NCBI GenBank assembly: GCA_037349315.1
Contig: JBAIAC010000057.1
Location: forward strand, 8,029,501-8,093,500
DNA from: Chelydra serpentina
Taxonomy: Eukaryota; Chordata; Testudines; Chelydridae
DNA: 64,000 nt
Direction: 5' to 3'
Of this stretch, positions 60,955 to 64,000 are shown one piece after another (the stretch's first letter is position 1; every line of letters starts with the position of its first letter). A model generated the notes under the pieces. That model worked only from the letters and a program-made list of their open reading frames with translations, was not told the origin of the DNA and made no database searches. Made by a program: the position numbers and the translations under genes.

Positions 60955-61031
60955 AAGCGACAAAGGGTCCTGTGGCACCTTATAGACTAACAGACGCATT
61001 GGAGCATAAGCTTTCGTGGGTCAATACCCAC
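60955..61031 (+). mobile_element. Short Penelope-like fragment ending at a complete hairpin
   Basis: 77 bp with a perfect 13-bp duplication TTCAATTTCACAG (60942-60954, 61032-61044). Same family as 14052-14153, 5' truncated. The right end contains CGTGGGTCAATACCCAC; on the minus strand that hairpin is followed by GAAAGC. Confidence 0.7.
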
Positions 61032-61830
61032 TTCAATTTCACAGTTCTTCACCCCTGAGACAGGATCCTCTCGTGGGGCCATTTGATTCAGAGGTTCCCT
61101 CGGCAGGTTTGCAAGTAGAGGAATATGACGCGTTTTGGTTTGTTTTCTGTTTCACAGTTTTGGGAAAGGGATTGGCTTTTATTTCTCTTTGTTTTGAAGC
61201 ACGCGATACGTGAGAACAAATGTGGGCTGCAGTTTGCTCTCAGGGAGCCTTTGAAGTGGTTAGAAAAATGAGCATTATCCCCACAGCCTGTGGGCAGAGG
61301 TGGATTCAGAGACTTTTTCCACCATTAAAAAAGAAAAATCACACCCGTGCGCACACACACACCCCCTCCACCCACGTTCCAGTTTCACTGAGCCACATTA
61401 CAAGTGACCTAACGCCGTTTCGAGGAAAGCAGTAGGGGCGACATGGGGTCTACTCCTGATTTACACTGGTATAAACTACAGAGGAGATTCTCTTCCTTCT
61501 ACTTGATGAAGTTCACCCCTCTGCATTGGACCCAGCTCACCACTCGGTGTGGTGCATAGACCTTGCACTGATCCCTCTGCACAAGGGTGAATTTGGTGCA
61601 AAGAGCTCCCTGCAGTAGCTCAGGGGCTGCTTTTCATGAGTGTCTGCTGCCGTTCTAAGTGCTTTCAGGGCACTTATGTTCAGGCTGTTTTATGGAAGGG
61701 ACAGAGCTACAGGGCCTGGTTCTCTTCCCATTTCCACTAGCACATCTCCATTGATTTCAGTGGGGTTACTCCTGGGGGAGAGAATAATCAAGCCCAGAGA
61801 CTGTTAGACAGGAAAGCCCAGATTCTCCAG

Positions 61831-61886
61831 GGTATTTAGGAACCTAACTCCCATCGATTTCACTGGGAGTTAGGTACCTAAATACC
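61831..61886. repeat. Fold-back palindrome, 23-bp arms
   Basis: Arms 61831-61853 and 61864-61886 are complementary at 22 of 23 positions with a 10-base loop. Member of a dispersed palindromic family built on TATTTAGG.ACCTAA; related fold-backs are at 18665-18751 and 40349-40480. Confidence 0.85.
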
Positions 61887-61967
61887 TTTGAGGAGCTGGA
61901 CCATACCTATCTAAGCATTTATGCCACACTCATTCTTGTGGTATCTGATTACCTAGTTTGTGGGTTC

Positions 61968-62395
61968 AGGCCCCGATCCAGCAAAGCACTTAAGCACCTG
62001 CATAGCGTTAAGTATGCGAGTACACCCGTTGCGTGCAACTGAAACGCTTATGGGGACGATTTCTTTGTCGCCATCTCTCTCCATTTTATCACGAGGCTTG
62101 CGATGGCTGGGTTTTCCCCTTAAAGCCCCAGCTCCTGGAGTCAGGTGTTTACATGAGACGCTCAGGCTCTGGCCCTCATGGTTGGGGAGAAAAGATTGAA
62201 AGCATGAACCCTAAAAGCTCAAAGGCCAGTGAAAAGAACCCAAATACATTATGATAATGGTGATGTATTATTTTGAGGGGGAGACCCAGCACATAATTTT
62301 TTAACATTTGGGGCTGTAATGAGGTGCCCAACTTCCATTAGCTGTCAAACTGCTTAAAGTTAAGCAGCTGCTTAAGTGCTTTGCTAGATCAGAGC
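61968..62395. repeat. Inverted repeat GGCCCCGATCCAGCAAAGC ... GCTTTGCTAGATCAGAGC
   Basis: About 45-base imperfect inverted arms at each end (left ...AGCACTTAAGCACCTGCATAG; right AGCAGCTGCTTAAGTGCT) around about 340 bp. A decayed relative of the left arm is at 19540-19600. No duplication was found. Probably an old MITE. Confidence 0.55.
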
Positions 62396-62652
62396 TCAAG
62401 ATTGGGGCAGGGATTAGATTGGAGTTTGGGTTAAGGAATCCTTTTACTCCGTTTCAAGTCTAAACGATGGGTTCTTCTAATGAGAACAGAATTAAACCCT
62501 TTTGACATTCAAGTTCCATTTGGCTCTTGCAAAATATGAGTTCCTGGCCAATGCACCTTTTCTGTTCCTGTTGCTATTATAATTTCCTTGGCTTTCTTAG
62601 AAGCATGGCAGATTTCAAACAAGGAGTACCTCACAAGCTTCTATTCCATAGG

Positions 62653-63225
62653 AAATACATGTTAAGAACATAAGAATGGCTGTACTGGGTCAGACCAAGG
62701 TCCATCCAGCCCAGTATCCTGTCTACCGACAGTGGCCAATGCCAGGTGCCCCGGAATGAGTGATCTCTCCTGCCATCCATCATCCCCCTCTGACAAACAG
62801 AGGCTGGGGACACCATTCCTTACCCATCCTGGCTAACAGCCATTAATGGACTTAACCTCCATGAATTTATCCAGTTCTCTTTTAAACCCTGTTATATTCC
62901 TAGCCTTCACAACCTCCTCAGGCAAGGAGTTCCACAGGTTGACTGCGCTGTGTGAAGAAGAACTTCCTTTTCTTTGTTTTAAACCTGCTGCCCATTAATT
63001 TCATTTGGTGGCCCCTAGTTCTTATATTATGGGAACAAGTAAATAACTTTTCCTTATTCACTTTCTCCACACCACTCGTAATTTTATATACCTCAATCAT
63101 ATCCCCCCTTAGTCTCTTCTTTTCCAAGCTGAAAAGTCCTAGCCTCTTTAATCTCTCCACATATGGGACCGGTTCCAAACCCCTAATCATTTTAGTTGCC
63201 CTTGTTGATATATTTATATTAAATA
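62653..63225 (-). mobile_element. CR1 LINE 3' fragment, longest in the window
   Basis: Minus frame 62918-63190 contains ERLKRLGLFSLEKKRLRGDM and FFFTQRSQPVELLA-like residues, the C-terminal part of CR1 reverse transcriptase, followed by about 260 bp of 3'UTR ending near TGTTCTTAAC. 5' truncated with no usable coding capacity. Confidence 0.9.
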
Positions 63226-63404
63226 CAAAGGGGAAATGTTTTGTGGAACTCTCTCTGTAATTATAAAATATATCTGTCAGTATAAATCTAATTCATTCTA
63301 TAGGTTTCAAAACATCACTGGATTTGCCCCTCCCATTTAAGGATTTACATTCAAAATTAGGCTTATTACCTGACATTTACAGAACTTTTTACCATCAAGC
63401 TGCT

Positions 63405-63757
63405 TTACAAAAAGCGGGTTGAACATTTTTCATCAAAACATTTTTTTCAATGAAAAATAGCTTGTTTGACCAAAATGGAAATTTTCATTTTGGCTGAAAT
63501 TTTCTGGTTTTTGTTGTTTGTTTTGTTTGGGGTTTTTTAAAAACACAAATCTCTCCCATTTTGCTGTAAAATGTTCCAGTTTTCAGTGACATTTTTCATT
63601 TTTTGAAAAAAAAAAAAAAAAAAAAGTTGTACTGAAAACTGAAAAAATATTTGGTTTTGTTCCCCCCTCCACCAAAAAACAACAACAAATATTTGTGGAT
63701 TTTTAAAAAAAATAAAATTCTCCATGAAAAATAACACATTTTCCAACCAGCTGCACT
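63405..63757. repeat. AT-rich interspersed repeat, second copy
   Basis: Left end GGTTGAACATTTTTCATC and right end TTTTCCAACCAGCTGCAC are roughly inverted. Contains a 20-base run of A (about 63606-63625). Confidence 0.55.
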
Positions 63758-64000
63758 AATCAATCTACTAATTAATGAATCTATTTACTAATCCCCCTAC
63801 TACCTGTTTGTGAGAGCAATATTATTGACTCCCGTAGTAAAGATTGGGAAACTGAGGCACAGAGAACAGGAGACAGCGTCACCGAGTGAGTCAGTTTCAG
63901 GGCCAGTGTTGGAACTCAGGAGTCCCTTGCTCCAAACCCTTGTTTCAGACCCTCAAGACTACAGCAGAGTGGGATGGTGACTTCTCCATGGGCTGTGCTG

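Larger units (their letters stand above)
39671..64000. other. 5' flanking intergenic DNA of RUNX3
   Basis: No exon of a neighbouring gene was recognised to the right of P1. In mammals the region 5' of RUNX3 is a long gene-poor interval before SYF2, which fits. The sequence is a mosaic of repeats (listed separately) and unique DNA. Unique stretches of more than 300 bases in which I see no feature include 44330-45800, 46240-47600, 48180-51050, 54000-54410, 54460-55520, 57010-58580, 59440-60400 and 61050-61800. Confidence 0.7.

Noticed and set aside
1..64000. CRISPR array, bacterial operon or phage system
   Set aside because: No regularly spaced direct repeats with unique spacers, no dense coding, and abundant vertebrate repeats throughout.

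Overview
This is a stretch of vertebrate chromosomal DNA, most likely from a cryptodiran turtle. It holds almost no protein-coding sequence and many interspersed repeats. The turtle call rests on two tRNA-derived SINEs of the tortoise Cry I type (45846-46227), several chicken-repeat-1 (CR1) LINE tails, and a large set of short non-autonomous hAT elements of the kind abundant in chelonian genomes. Family names come from recognition; the target-site duplications and terminal inverted repeats were read directly.

The one gene recognised is RUNX3, on the minus strand. A short coding exon at 39008-39065 encodes MASNSIFDSFATYSPTFLR plus the first base of the next codon, followed by a consensus GTGAGT donor. 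This is the N-terminus specific to the distal-promoter (P1) isoform. Upstream of the ATG lies a convincing P1 leader: a RUNX site in the 5'UTR, a probable 243-bp intron (39149-39391) with a strong donor and a long pyrimidine tract, and two tandem RUNX sites (39495-39508) where P1 transcripts of this family start. The Runt-domain exons and the proximal promoter P2 are not in the window.

Bases 1-39007 are therefore read as part of the long intron between P1 and P2, and about 39520-64000 as 5' flanking DNA. Both parts are filled with MIR-like SINE remnants, CR1 and L3-like LINE tails, at least fifteen hAT-type elements (most with 8-bp duplications), Harbinger-like elements with 3-bp duplications, one solo LTR, fold-back palindromes, and short Penelope-like fragments carrying part of a hammerhead-ribozyme-like hairpin. 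Several nested insertions give a relative age order. The longer open reading frames (up to 248 codons) look like chance or repeat-derived frames. No tRNA, rRNA, CRISPR array or complete mobile-element gene was seen.
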